This document shows positions 46,070 through 57,339 of a DNA stretch of 64,000 bases, one piece after another. Where the stretch lies: NCBI GenBank assembly GCA_018292915.2, contig JACVVK020000147.1, forward strand, positions 430,001-494,000, given 5' to 3'. The position numbers and the translations under genes are program-made. The notes beneath the pieces are model-generated. The model ran no database searches and had not been told where the DNA came from. It saw only the letters and a list, made by a program, of their open reading frames with translations. Within the stretch, counting starts at the first letter, position 1, and the number at the start of each line of letters is the position of its first letter. The DNA is from Batillaria attramentaria (Eukaryota > Mollusca > Gastropoda > Batillariidae).

Positions 46070-46774
46070 TTGCGGCGGAGACCGTCGAGCACGTTCAACA
46101 CTGTCACAGCGGCGAAGCGTGATGGACTGTCTGTTGGTGTCCGGTGTGGGTTGGGCGCTGGCTGGAAGCAGTTCACGCCTGTGGTTATTGGGTTTAACCG
46201 ACTCCCAGTGGTCCACCGTTCCCTCGGTTCGACTGCATCCCGTCATCGCCCCGACAGCGGTCGTGCCTGGGACCGCCGCGTGGAAAGACGCTCTCTCGCG
46301 CCCTGGGTAATCAGTTTAGAAACATGACGGCTCAAGACTTTTCAGTGGGCGGCAGCTCTCTGGGGTCTTGTTCCATTACAGTTTAGGAGACTAAAATGCG
46401 AAGTTTCCTTTTAGGGCCTTGTCGTTCATCGGAGTCTTTGTCATAGACTAAACTTTCGCCGACAAAATAGAGAATCTCCCAAAAGCACGAAATCGCTTTT
46501 TAGGGGATTGACTCGCAACGGCCCGGGCACTGCGAGTACCATTTATAATTATGCAAACTTTGCGGCCTGCTTTGGACCATGGAGACCCACCGAAGCAAGC
46601 GGGAATTTTTCTTCCTAGGTCGGCTCGTGCTATGGGCCCAGTGGGGAGGTTGTTGCCACAAAGCCGAGAATCACCCACTTCACGGGTGCGACTTTGGTGG
46701 GTGCTTCCCTTATTATGACACACCTCATGATGTGGACGATTACACGGCCGGCACCGCAGGTGCCGTATTTTCCG
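46070..46774. other. Unassigned
   Basis: No gene or repeat copy recognised. Confidence 0.3.
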
Positions 46775-46975
46775 GGACATTTATGACAGCAAGCGCTGAA
46801 CGCGGTCCTGTCACGCAGTTTCAAACCACATAAACCTCCATAGCATTGTTATACCATCATCTTCATCCTCATTATCATTCATTATAAATAATTGCCCGAG
46901 CTTCTGCGCCCTCCGTGGATTCAACCCATCACTTAGGAGGAGTACCACTGGAGATGGCAAAGAACTGGGGCAGCA
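46775..46975. repeat. Dispersed repeat D, copy 2 (uninterrupted)
   Basis: GGGACATTTATGACAGCAAG through GATTCAACCCATCACTTAGG and AGGAGTACCACTGGAGATGG. It lacks the MITE that splits copy 1. The reverse complement contains GGGTTGAATCCA, a weak B-box, so a tRNA-derived origin is possible. Confidence 0.8.
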
Positions 46976-47352
46976 ATAAACAAAACAACAACAGAACAAT
47001 AACAACACAAAAAAGAAATAAACAAAACAACAACGAAAAACAAACATCCAAACCAAACAAAAACCAAAACAAAACAAAAGCCACACAACAAAAACAAAAC
47101 GCCCCCCCCCCCCCAAAAAAAAAAACAAAAACACACACACAAAAAAAAACACAAACAAACCAAAAAACCCAAACCAAAACAAAACAAACAACAACAACAA
47201 CAAAACCCAACAACAAAACTAAACAACAACGAATAGAAAAAACAACAACAACAAAACCAAACCAAAACAAACAACAAAAAACAACCCAACAACAACTAAA
47301 CAACAACAAATAGAAAAAACAACAACAACAAAAAAGCAAACAAACAAACATT
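46976..47352. repeat. A/C tract of ~375 bp
   Basis: Nearly only A and C on this strand, mixed AAC, AAAC and AAAAC units. It forms the tail of repeat D copy 2. Confidence 0.92.
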
Positions 47353-47359
47353 ACATGCA

Positions 47360-47785
47360 AAGAAAGAGTGGGCGGGGCCTAACGACAGATCGGACAGGTG
47401 TATTGGCGCTACAGTGAGTGGTGTAGTGCTACAAAGCACGTGACAAGGCAGGTAGCTAGTGAGGAGTCGCCGAGTGCGGAATGGCCCGCCACTCTGCTCC
47501 CAGCGGTGGAAAAAGTAGCTAGTGAATCTTGGACTGGAAACAAGGGAACGGCTGCAGGATCTCGGCTCAGAATCAGTTTCAGAAGAAGGCTTGGTATCTT
47601 CTGAGGGAGAACCCGTAACTGGTTAAAGGTCTGTGCACGTGTGGCCCTGTGTGGCCTGAGCGGATAGGATACATTCAATGTTATTAAACTCCTGCCCTTG
47701 AATGGTCTGTGCATTGTAATTTGTCTTTCTAGACTGAAGCATTTTTAGGTCTCGTGCTTATGTATTCTTTTGACCTGCAGAGGTT
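47360..47785. other. Unassigned
   Basis: No gene or repeat copy recognised. Confidence 0.3.
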
Positions 47786-48075
47786 CAGGGCCCGCATGTA
47801 AAAGTCGGGGTTAGGGAGTTTAGCCCCGGGTTAGAGTCTAACCTAGCCCTAGGGTTAAATTTTCTGTTGTTTTTTGTCAGTTTTGTCAGTTTTAAATCAG
47901 GAAGCGGGTCCATTCCAGCAAGGTGCCTGTGCCGTTATAGAAGGACTTTTGTCTTTCTTTCTTCGTTTTCTTTTTTTATTTAATTTTGTTTTGGGGTTTC
48001 TTTTGTCCTAGTCTGGGTTAGACCCGTAGGCCGTAGGTGAAATTAACCTCAGTCGAGTTTTACATACGGGCTCTG
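47786..48075 (+). mobile_element. MITE family 'CAGGGCCCG', copy 3
   Basis: CAGGGCCCGCATGTAAAAGT at the left and TTTTACATACGGGCTCTG at the right give about 18-28 bp of imperfect inverted repeat. 290 bp. Confidence 0.9.
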
Positions 48076-48079
48076 GCCT

Positions 48080-48555
48080 CCTCTCTCTCTATGTGCACTA
48101 TACTATCCGAGCCAAAGCGTTTTCACGAGCCGGTCGTCCCAGAGTTGACCTGACAAGAGTTGTACAAAGCTAGATATATACTTGTGTTCAGCTGGCGGAG
48201 TGGGAATCCAGGTTCCGGTCCAAGTTTTCCTCTCAGTGCCAACAGCTCCGGCAGCGGAGTGTAATGCCAGAAAGTGGTCGCTCATTGTGCTCGTTCCTCT
48301 TCATAATTGTCACCCGCGGGGCGGGCATAGCGTGTGTCACTCCTCATCCGGCAAGATGTGGCCAACGAGTTCTCTTCCTTAGCAGCTCTCTTGTGTCAGA
48401 GGTACGGAAACATGGTCACGTGCGTCTTTTTCAGGTTCACTGCTCGTGTTTCCCAGCTTTTGTCTCAGTATCTGTCTTTGGGTTTTTTTGTTGTTTTTTC
48501 TGAAGGGAGTGAAACGTCACTGTGTCTGTCTCTATCTGTTGTTTGTCTGGGATTT
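48080..48555. other. Unassigned
   Basis: No gene or repeat copy recognised. Confidence 0.3.
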
Positions 48556-48557
48556 CA

Positions 48558-48737
48558 GGGGAGCCGGGGAAACCGAATGGTAGAGCGGTGGACTTTCAGT
48601 GCCCCTCGGGTCAGTCGTGAGGTTCGAATCCCGGCTTAGTGGGCCAAATATTTGTGCTGGCCTTTCAGTCTCGTTGTCCTGTCTTTGATATTACCCATAC
48701 GAGGTGGGAATGGACGTTACACTCCCACCCGACCCAT
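48558..48737 (+). mobile_element. SINE-A, several small insertions
   Basis: GGGGAGCCGGGGAAACCGAA GGTAGAGCGG, B-box GAGGTTCGAATCCC, GGGCCAAATATTTGTGCTGG. Small insertions disturb the anticodon arm. Confidence 0.85.
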
Positions 48738-48739
48738 CC

Positions 48740-49180
48740 TATCAACTTGATGCATTCCTACCCGTTTGAATGGAGGTTGATGGCAGGTGTTAGTTTTATA
48801 CGATACAAACATTAGGGGCTTGCCAGAGGGTCTGTATACTTGAAATTTTCAAGCTGTCGGAATTGAACTTGCAGCCTCCTTCCTGTCTCGTCAATGCCCG
48901 AAACCGAACAACCTGAACCGTCTCAACAAACAATAAAGAGTGACGCAATCCGTGGGAAACACTTTTCATTAACCATCTTAACCATTAACTTACGCAAAGT
49001 TTTTCTGATGAGAACTGAACATGGAACTGAACAAACCCAAAACAAAGGGAGAGAATAGGTAATATGGGAAGAGTGATCACTGGATCTAACAGTTTCGCTG
49101 CTGAAATCACTAACTGCTTTAAAAAAATTTAAACCCAAAACAAACCTAAACACCCAACCCAAACATTTCAAAAACTGAAC
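48740..49180. other. Unassigned
   Basis: No gene or repeat copy recognised. Confidence 0.3.
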
Positions 49181-49300
49181 GAGACGAGACGAGACGAGAC
49201 GAGACGAGACGACGACAGCGACGACGATTACCAAGCAAAAGAAGGAAAAAAAAAAAAACAGAAAAAAGAAAAAGAAGGAGAACTTTAAAACTGTACCAGT

Positions 49301-49336
<36 letters not shown>

Positions 49337-49350
49337 CACACACACACACA
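49181..49350. repeat. (GAGAC)n, (CGA)n, poly-A and (CA)n cluster
   Basis: GAGAC units at 49,181-49,210, then purine-rich and a poly-A run at 49,303-49,334. Confidence 0.9.
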
Positions 49351-49572
49351 AAAAACACCACCCACCATGCACTTCAGTTTAAAAAATTGTGCAAGGGTGC
49401 ATTATAAATCAAGTAGAAAATTGCAAGCTGACAACTAGACAATTAGCGGTACAGACACTTGGCGACTGTACACGTGAACGCACATGTATTACAGACAGTA
49501 TATGCCAGAAGTTTGCATCTACCTCATTAGCCTTTTGCGTGACGTGAAAGTTAGACAGCTTTATAGGGCCCG

Positions 49573-49643
<71 letters not shown>
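49573..49643. repeat. (GT)n microsatellite
   Basis: Pure GT tract. Confidence 0.97.
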
Positions 49644-49647
<4 letters not shown>

Positions 49648-49961
49648 GGCTAGCACCCTGTGACACTGCCTTGGGTGAGACGTTAGTGGGTAATGGGGCC
49701 TCTGAAACGGAACGAATTAAGGATTTGGTCTTTGGTTTGTTGGTTGCATTTTCCAGTTTTTTTCCCAGTTACGGTTCATGTAGAGTTTTTTTTTTTTTTT
49801 TTTTTTAAGCAGCATCAGAAGCATGGTACCATTAAGACCTGTACTAAGTTTCAACCTCATTCGAGCTTTCAGTTCTCAGCTACATCTGAAAGTGTTCGAC
49901 AGCTGAACGTTTGGGATTAACCCAAACTCTAAGGGAGATAATGTGCAGGTCAGTCGTTATG

Positions 49962-50017
49962 CGTGTGGGTGGGTGTTTGGGGGTGTAACGACCTATTTTC
50001 CTCCACGTTATGTAGAC
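49962..50017 (-). mobile_element. SINE-A tail fragment
   Basis: GTGGGTGGGTGTTTGGGGGT and GTAACGACCTATTTTCCTCC match the tail only. Confidence 0.6.
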
Positions 50018-50131
50018 TGAACACGATGGCTGTAGAAGGTTAAAATGGCAAGGTCAATCCCCCCTCCCCCCCCCCCAAAAAAAAGAAGGAAAACCGCCAA
50101 AAGAACATAAACTGACGTAAAGAAAAACTGA

Positions 50132-50311
50132 AGGTGGGTGGGTGAATGGGTATTTGGGAGTTTAACGTCCTTTTCCACCTCATACGAGTGTTATCAAAGA
50201 CGGGGCAACGAGAAAAAGGCCAGCACAAATATTTGGCCCCAGCCGGGATTCGAACTCACGACCCGAGCATTGAAAGTCCAACTCTCTACCATTCGGCCAC
50301 CTCGGCTCCCC
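50132..50311 (-). mobile_element. SINE-A with probable target duplication
   Basis: Full-length copy. GACGTAAAGAAAA (50,114) and GACGTAAGGAAAA (50,312) flank it with one change. Confidence 0.9.
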
Positions 50312-50319
50312 GACGTAAG

Positions 50320-50775
50320 GAAAAAAATGCTCCTGAAGTTACATGGCCCTTCAAGGAACTCACGCGTGCAACAATAGCCATATCTGTTTCAAACACTTTC
50401 AACACTGCGCGGACTACTCAGAGTGCGCGGACTACTACCACGTTAGGTGATGTCAAAGACTAGGGCAAGAATGAAACGCCAGACACACAACTCCCTGGCT
50501 CCTAGCTTGAAAAAAAATGCAAAGCCTTGAGAAACTAAGAAACTGGACTGTTTTTCGGTTCTGCTGTGGTCTTCCCAAACGGTATCATAAAAAGGTGAAC
50601 ACTGGCACATTGCAAACAACAGGGTTTAGTTATTACCGTATTGCAGGTGCACGCTCAGTGACCAAGTCAGTAACCGCACGACATCTGGCGCCCCAAACCG
50701 TGACTAATTTGCACACAAGATCGCAAGACGGGCTGGAAGGTCACGCAGACTTAAAATAAAGATCTTCCCGGCCGG
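50320..50775. other. Unassigned
   Basis: No gene or repeat copy recognised. Confidence 0.3.
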
Positions 50776-50779
50776 CTTG

Positions 50780-50930
50780 TTCAATGCCAAAACGCAAACT
50801 GAGCTGTGAAGTCAGGCTGCCCTTGCACTGGCTTTTATATGGGTTTAAGGGACGCTGAAACCTCTGTAACTGCACGGTGACAGAGTTAACTGTGCAATTT
50901 GCACAAGTCGGGTAACACACTTCGTGCATT
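50780..50930 (-). mobile_element. MITE family H, partial copy
   Basis: AACGCAAACTGAGCTGTGAA, TCAGGCTGCCC and GGGACGCTGAAACCTCTGTA are the reverse complement of the left half of the element at 52,841. The outer arm is shortened. Confidence 0.75.
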
Positions 50931-50949
50931 GTTATCGAGACTGCAGACC

Positions 50950-52326
50950 ATTATTCGCGAGTAAATCCATCGGGACAGGTCCATGCCTGTTACTGCAAGC
51001 TCCCGGACAGGCCCTAGGCGTCTTCCCAAAGTCAGTTTTCACGGTAATAAGTGGTGGGTTTCGCGATAGCTTATGGTTGACACAGGCGGCATTCCTGCTG
51101 TTTTGGGGCCTGACATACACATGTCTGTGTGACGTGAGCTACATACAAGGACCCCAAACATGTTGTCCGACGGGCGTCTCAGGGCATATTATATACACTA
51201 CAAGACCATATATTCCGCAGTTACGGCGTCTGCTGGTCATACACAACCTGTGGTCGCCTCGCGCGGACAAACAGGCACGTGACGGGTCACGTGATGAGTC
51301 CCCTGTACCAAGGGAAGTGCTGTTCTCAGTCACATCCTCTCTCACGGGGGCTAACCAAGACAGGAAAGGGTTTATTTTTTTCTTGTTGCTATGACGATTC
51401 AAAAGTTCTGACGACCATGGCCGTCGGGTAAAACCACACGCACACGCCTCTATGTCGAGTTTTTCCTACGGAAAATACACCACACTCGTTTGCTGATTTC
51501 TGCGAGTCCGTTCTCCCGAACTGGGAACATTTACTTCTACCACGACCGTACCTGGATATCCTTGATCTGTTCAAAGTCTCTTTTGTGCGGTGTGCGTCAG
51601 TGTTCGCAGGTGGACCTTGAATTGTTTTGATCAGTATATTTAAAATTACCTGACTTTACCTGAGAACAATTCTCAAAAATTTTGAACTTAGAAATAGCGT
51701 CAGCAAAACCCTCTGCGTAGAGCACCGGGGGGGGGGGGGGGTGCTTACAGGGGAAGGGGGGAAATCAAGATGACAGCGATTTTGTCGGTGCTGCTATGAT
51801 TCTAAAAGTTTTTTGGTTTTTTTCTTGTTTTGTTTTTGTTTTTCTTTTAAGGTAAAAATGATGCTATACGTCGACAAAACTTTTGAATTGTATAGTACCA
51901 GAGAAAAAAACTCTCCGCCATCTTGATTGACTACCCACCGTGCTCTACACACGACGTCCAGGCTTCTCACACCCCAGCAAAAGGTGATTACACATAGTTA
52001 GCTACTTATTCCACGCGCGCAAATTTATCGCAAGAGTTGGGCTATCTCCTTTTGTTTTTTTTGTTTTAGTGCTTGTTACAGCAGGTGTTTATGGGGGCTC
52101 TCGTATTTTCGCGGAGGGTACTTGTCGAGGACGCAGTTAAATGCACACCTGGTGTCTTCTTTTTGCGCCAGTTTTCATTAGCCGTGAACTCTTGCATTTT
52201 GTTTGGACAAATGTGTCTGTCGGTACAGCCAATCAGTCGAGGTTGGATTTCGCAGAGCTTGGGTTATCGTCACATCGTGGTCTTGATTTTATTTTTTTCG
52301 GGGGTGGAGGGGGGAGAGAGGGAGGG

Positions 52327-52330
<4 letters not shown>
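50950..52330. other. Unassigned
   Basis: A 156-codon + frame at 50,924-51,394 has no recognised domain and no splice or repeat support. A poly-G run is at 51,728-51,741. Confidence 0.3.

Positions 52331-52385
<55 letters not shown>
52331..52385. repeat. (GT)n microsatellite
   Basis: Pure GT tract followed by (GTT)n. Confidence 0.97.
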
Positions 52386-52386
<1 letters not shown>

Positions 52387-52840
52387 GTTGTTGTTGTTTT
52401 TTCGATTCTACATTTCGGCCCAAAAAACTCTGCCTCAGACTTGAAGCTGGCTGTGTGCTGACCCTTGAACCCGTCCTGTGCACAAGAGACCATGTGATTT
52501 CTCGGGCTGAATGGTAGACTGTTTTCGACTTGTTATAATGTTGACCGGATGCAAAGTGGTGTGAGTAGGGGAGGAGGCTAGGGGGTTGGGTGTAGAGGTA
52601 AGGGTGGGTGGGTGGGTCCTGGGGTATAGTTGGGTGTTCCAAGGCCGGGAGCAATCAAAATGGACGACAGTGTTTCCGATGCTGCTCCGCTTCAATCGTT
52701 CGGACGGTGACTGCTCCCACGCAATTATGTTTCAAAAATAACCAGACGCCAATCTTTGCATTATAGTAACGCGTTACTCAAAGTCCGAGTCGTCAAGCAC
52801 CTGGTTCAGAAACGGCCCATCTTTTAGCTGGTCTCGCGCC

Positions 52841-53197
52841 AAGCTTTCCGAAGTGTGAAAAATTTTTTACAGAGTCGACCGTGCAAGCACAGTCAACTCT
52901 GTCACAGTTGCAGAGTTTTCAGCGTCCCTGAAACCCCAATAAAAGCCAAGGGCAGCCTGATTTCACAGCTCAGTTTGCGTTTTGACACTGAGCGAGAAAG
53001 ATCGTGCAGCACTCAACATGCGCTAGACACTGTAGCGATGTGTCTCGCTCACTGACCGAAAGCCAAATGATGTCACGGCAAACATGCGCTCTGGTTTTAT
53101 ACGGGTCCCCGAAGCGCTGAAAACTCTGCAACTGTGACAGAGTTGACTCTGCTTGCACGGTCGACTCTGTAATTTTTTTTCACACTTCGGAAAGCTT
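52841..53197. mobile_element. MITE family H with ~85-bp inverted arms
   Basis: AAGCTTTCCGAAGTGTGAAA, ACAGAGTCGACCGTGCAAGC, CAACTCTGTCACAGTTGCAG and AGTTTTCAGCG at the left recur inverted, almost unchanged, at the right. Total 357 bp. Partial copies are at 50,780 and 59,025. No coding capacity. Confidence 0.9.
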
Positions 53198-53350
53198 TTC
53201 GATGGGAGCTTAGATCTTTAAGTCCCTTGGAAACACTCGGTGCTACTCACATTAAAAAAAAAAGGAAACACTCACTCTTGGCGGTGCTACTTCTGAAGTT
53301 CAGGAACACTGGAAACACTCGCGTTCATTTTGATTACACTCGGTGAAGCG

Positions 53351-53773
53351 ACATAGGTTACACGATACTAACAGCATCCGGGGCATGTAGTAATTCCGCT
53401 AAATACAGTACAGAAATTTTGCCCCCCTTCAGTTTTAAATTTGTGTGCAGCGTAAAACATGGCAATCTTGGGCTGTTTGTTGGCTTTGTAAATAACTTCC
53501 ATGCCAGATAATAGTGAAAACAATGAAAAATGCGCCTGGCATGTGGACTATTTGTATTCATGCGCGGCTGACACAAAGAGCTAGCAGACGGCAGAGGAAT
53601 GAGGGGGTAGGTGCTCGCTGTTAGCATTGCCAAAAAGTGGAATATTGGAATTTGTTTAAATTTACCCGACACGTGAGTCTTCGGCTGTGGACTTCTTTTT
53701 TTTTGCGGGGAGGTGAATCAGTTTACAGCATTTCTATGGTATCATGTGCAGCGCTGTGTTTACATAACGTGTT

Positions 53774-53775
<2 letters not shown>
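53351..53775. repeat. Dispersed repeat E, copy 2
   Basis: Partner of 7105-7560. A (TCTA)n tract follows it directly. Confidence 0.75.

Positions 53776-53832
<57 letters not shown>
53776..53832. repeat. (TCTA)n microsatellite
   Basis: About 14 units. Confidence 0.97.
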
Positions 53833-53897
53833 ATTTTCTTTCAAATCCGTGTCTGTACTGTGTAGCCAAAGCGACAAAGTGACGCTAGCAGAAAGTC

Positions 53898-54198
53898 CAG
53901 GGCCCGCATGTAAAAGTCGGGGTTAGGGAGTTTAGCCCCGGGTTAGAGTCGAACCTCGAACTAAACTAGCTCTAGGGTTAAATTTTCTGGGTTTTTTTTT
54001 TGGTTTGCTTTAAATCAGGAAGCGGGTCCATTCCAGCAAGGTGCCTACGCCGTTATAGAAGGATTTTTGTCTGTCTTTCTTCGCTTCCTTTTTTTTTTCT
54101 TCTAAATTTAATTTTGTTTTGGGGTTTCTTTTGTCCTAGTCTGGGTTAGGCCCGTAGCCGTGGGCTAAATTAACCTCGAGTTCTACATACGGGCCCTG
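53898..54198 (+). mobile_element. MITE family 'CAGGGCCCG', copy 4
   Basis: Best-preserved ends: CAGGGCCCGCATGTAAAAGT at the left, TTCTACATACGGGCCCTG at the right. Confidence 0.92.
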
Positions 54199-54460
54199 TT
54201 CGTGACAGAACGTTAGGGTGATATCAGGACGGAGACTTCGCAAGCGCCGCGCCCATAATGGAAGCAGAATGCGTATTTCCTATACAAGGGCGGACATACG
54301 TAAAATGCAGCGTTAGCATGAAACAGAAGCTTAAAGTTTTTAATGACTTGACAGCTGGTGCACTGAAAAAGAAACTTGAGCTGACCTGTGACCCCCTTCA
54401 CAAAACATGTACGCCGAACTGCTCAACTTGGGGTGAGCAGTGGTCTAAATAGGCAGCGGG

Positions 54461-54461
<1 letters not shown>

Positions 54462-54501
<40 letters not shown>
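54462..54501. repeat. (GT)n microsatellite
   Basis: Pure GT tract. Confidence 0.95.
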
Positions 54502-54515
54502 CCATTTTATGTTTA

Positions 54516-54914
54516 TAATAATAATAACGAGTATTGTATAGGCGCTTTACCCAATTTCATGAATCGGCTCAAAGAGCCGCGAACTGAACCCAACACGCAC
54601 GCTCACGTGAATCACACACATTCTCTCACACACTGGACTCGGACATAAGCACATTACAATCACGTGGTGCGAAGGGTCACCTCAGCTATTTAAGTTTCGG
54701 AATTTAGAACTGCATTTATTTTTCAAATTTTGAGGGCTGAACATTTCCAAAGCAGAGGGGGAGGAAGTCGGAGTACCCGGAGAGAACCCCCGACGATCGG
54801 CCCGAATGATCGGTGGCACATACGAGAGGAAAAATTCTTTGCCCCGAGTGGGACTCGAACCCCTGACCTCTCGCATTGGTGACAAGTCTCTGAACCACTA
54901 GACCACCGACCGTC
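54516..54914 (-). mobile_element. SINE-B copy, full length
   Basis: From the (AAT)n tail through GAAGTCGGAGTACCCGGAGA to the head CTGAACCACTAGACCACCGA. The B-box is GGGGTTCGAGTCCC on the - strand. Confidence 0.92.
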
Positions 54915-54919
54915 ATGTT

Positions 54920-55360
54920 GTGTGAGAAACAGTACATGTGATATCCCGACACCACACCACATTCCAACGTTTTGTTGATTTACTGCAATGAAATACGTGG
55001 CTGAAGAAATTATTATTATCATCATCATCACTCATCATCATCATTATTATTAATATCATTATTTGTTGTTGCTTTTTTTTTTGGTTTTGAATTCAGTTCA
55101 GTTCACTTCCAGATTGCATTTCTGCACTCGGAATAAACAGCACGCGCTCCGTATCATATCCCAGGAACGTTTTTTTTTGGTTTTTTTTTTTAACATTTCA
55201 AGTCACGACTTTCCGGCCATGATGGTATACTGAGGATCTTTTTACGTGCGCACATGATAATTGTGCATGTGCCGTGTGCACACGAGGGTGACCCCCCCCC
55301 CCCCCCCACAAAACCCTCAAAACCTCCACCAACCAAACAGCAGCAGCAACAACAACAACA
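54920..55360. other. Unassigned
   Basis: (ATC)n and (ATT)n runs at 55,010-55,062 and a poly-C run at 55,292-55,308; no gene recognised. Confidence 0.3.
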
Positions 55361-55361
55361 A

Positions 55362-55430
55362 TAAAACCGGGTCAACGAGAAAAAGACCAGCACAAATATT
55401 TCGCCTAAGCCGTGATTCGAACTCAGGAGA
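55362..55430 (-). mobile_element. SINE-A central fragment
   Basis: GGTCAACGAGAAAAAGACCA GCACAAATATTTCGCC and GTGATTCGAACTCAGG; both ends are missing. Confidence 0.7.
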
Positions 55431-55477
55431 AAGTGAAAAGTTTTGTTGTTGTTGTTGTTGTTGTTGTGAGTGCACTT

Positions 55478-55671
55478 AGAACCTCTCTCTCTCTCTCTCT
55501 CTTCTGTAGTTTTAATCTATCATAATTATTTACCAGTCTGGTCTGCCATTTCAATGCTGTCAATATGTACTTTTTCCCACTGAGCATTAACATAAGCGGT
55601 GCCGCTTGTTTATGCTCACTCTCTGTTTACTGGAACCACATGTCCATTGCAATAAACCTGTTTAAACCAAG
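55478..55671 (+). mobile_element. Dispersed retroposon F, copy 2
   Basis: (CT)n, AATCTATCATAATTATTTAC, CTGTCAATATGTACTTTTTC and the end TGCAATAAACCTGTTTAAACC. It matches 42,781-42,976. Confidence 0.75.
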
Positions 55672-55890
55672 TGAAAGAACCTTGGGTTTTATGAGTGGAC
55701 AGAAACTAGGACTAACGCCCTAACGTCTTTCTCCATGCATTAGAGCCCCACCACGTGAACTTCGACTGGATTTGGTGAAGAAAAATCACCAACAGAATTC
55801 CTGCTCGCAGTGCTTCGAACCAAGAAACCAGGCGTGTGGAGTGCCTCTTACGATCAGTAGCTATTCAGCTGACACCCTACCCCCCACCCC

Positions 55891-56072
55891 GGGAAGCCGG
55901 GGTGGCCGAACGGTAGAGCGTTGGACTTCTAATGCTCGGGTCGCGAGTTCGTATCCTGACTGGGGCCAAATATTTGTGCTGGCTTTTTCATCGTTGCCCG
56001 TCTTTGATATCACCCGTATGTGGTGGAAAAGGACGTTAAACCCCCAAACCCCCACCCACCCACCCCACCCCC
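55891..56072 (+). mobile_element. SINE-A, first of three in a row
   Basis: GGGAAGCCGGGGTGGCCGAA head with GAGTTCGTATCC variant B-box and a C-rich tail. Confidence 0.9.
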
Positions 56073-56353
56073 GAAAGGCGTCAGTAGGTGCGACAAGTGC
56101 CTATGTTTCACATGATGTTAATTAATTTTCTCGTTTTGACATACAAATACCACAAACACTGGGGAACCGGGGTGGCCGAATGGTAGAGCGTTGGACTGTC
56201 AATGCTCGGGTTGTGAGTTCGAATCCCGCCGGCTGGGGCCAAATATTTGTGCTGGCCGTTTTTTCTCGTTGCCCCGTCTTTGATATCACCCGTATGTGGT
56301 GGAAAAGGACGTTAAACCCCCAAACCCCCACCCACCCACCCCACCCCCACCCC
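56073..56353 (+). repeat. 281-bp segmental unit 1 (spacer + SINE-A)
   Basis: GAAAGGCGTCAGTAGGTGCG spacer and SINE-A (56,161-56,353). It repeats almost base for base from 56,354. Confidence 0.93.
56161..56353 (+). mobile_element. SINE-A, second of three
   Basis: GGGGAACCGGGGTGGCCGAA TGGTAGAGCG head with an extra CCG in TCCCGCCGGCTGGGGCC, a variant shared only with the third copy. Confidence 0.92.
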
Positions 56354-56620
56354 GAAAGGCGTCAGTAGGTGCGACACGTGCCTATGTTTCACATGATGTT
56401 AATTAATTTTCTCGTTTTGACATACAAATACCACAAACACTGGGGAACCGGGGTGGCCGAATGGTAGAGCGTTGGACTGTCAATGCTCGGGTTGTGAGTT
56501 CGAATCCCGCCGGCTGGGGCCAAATATTTGTGCTGGCCTTTTTTCTCGTTGCCCCGTCTTTGATATCACCCTTATGCGGTGGAAAAGGACGTGAAACTCC
56601 CAAACACCCGCCCACCCACC
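56354..56620 (+). repeat. 281-bp segmental unit 2 (spacer + SINE-A)
   Basis: Second unit of the tandem duplication; its SINE-A is at 56,442-56,620. Differences: CGACACGTGC for CGACAAGTGC, and changes in the last ~60 bp. Confidence 0.92.
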
Positions 56621-56639
56621 ACAAACACGTCTTCTTTTT

Positions 56640-57339
56640 GTTATTTCAGTTATCTAGCATGTCTGAACTCTGCCGGCTCGCACGTGCTCGCACCATTTGG
56701 ACGCGGGACTGCATATTACAGTAACCTTTCATTTAATTATTATAATTATTATATTGCTACTGTATTGTGATTGTGACAGCCTGAGTGACAGCGCATGGAG
56801 AGAATGTCACATCAGTTAGAGACGTGTCTCTGGTCACATGACGTCAGTCCTTCCGGCAGAACTTGCACCATGAGACACCGACCGGTCAACATTAAACTCA
56901 CGATTATCAGCTAGCCCCAGTACTAGGCCTTGGAACGACGTCGCCAGCAGACTCTCTCCCTCACTCGCAGTACGCCGGTACACAGGAACACGCAAACCAC
57001 GTTGAGTTGCATCGACTCTAATTGTCCACTCCTTAATGAGCTTCTTGTCTGCACACCTAATTTATTGGTCGTGAGAAGGCAAAGCGAGTTGGTGGAGGAG
57101 GAGGGGGTGGGGTGGGGAGGACAACAGTGAAGGGGGATGGGGTTGGGGAAGACGGTTTGATCAGCCGAAGGGTTGGGGGGAGGGGGGGGAGGATTGGGGG
57201 GGGGGATGGAGATACGAGAAACATCATCGTCCCCTGCTGTCAGTTCTGGTTGGTGATCCCCCGTGTCAGCGCCACTCGGGAGAGTAATCGTGAGGGAAAA
57301 CGAGGAATAATGAGTGGCGGGCCCTGGTAAACTTCCCCA
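56640..57339. other. Upstream flank of the Lbx gene
   Basis: No repeat copy recognised; G-rich runs at 57,090-57,210. Possible distal regulatory DNA. Confidence 0.3.

Noticed and set aside
50924..51394. 156-codon + frame as a gene
   Set aside because: No recognised domain, no splice or promoter support, and it partly overlaps a degraded MITE H copy.
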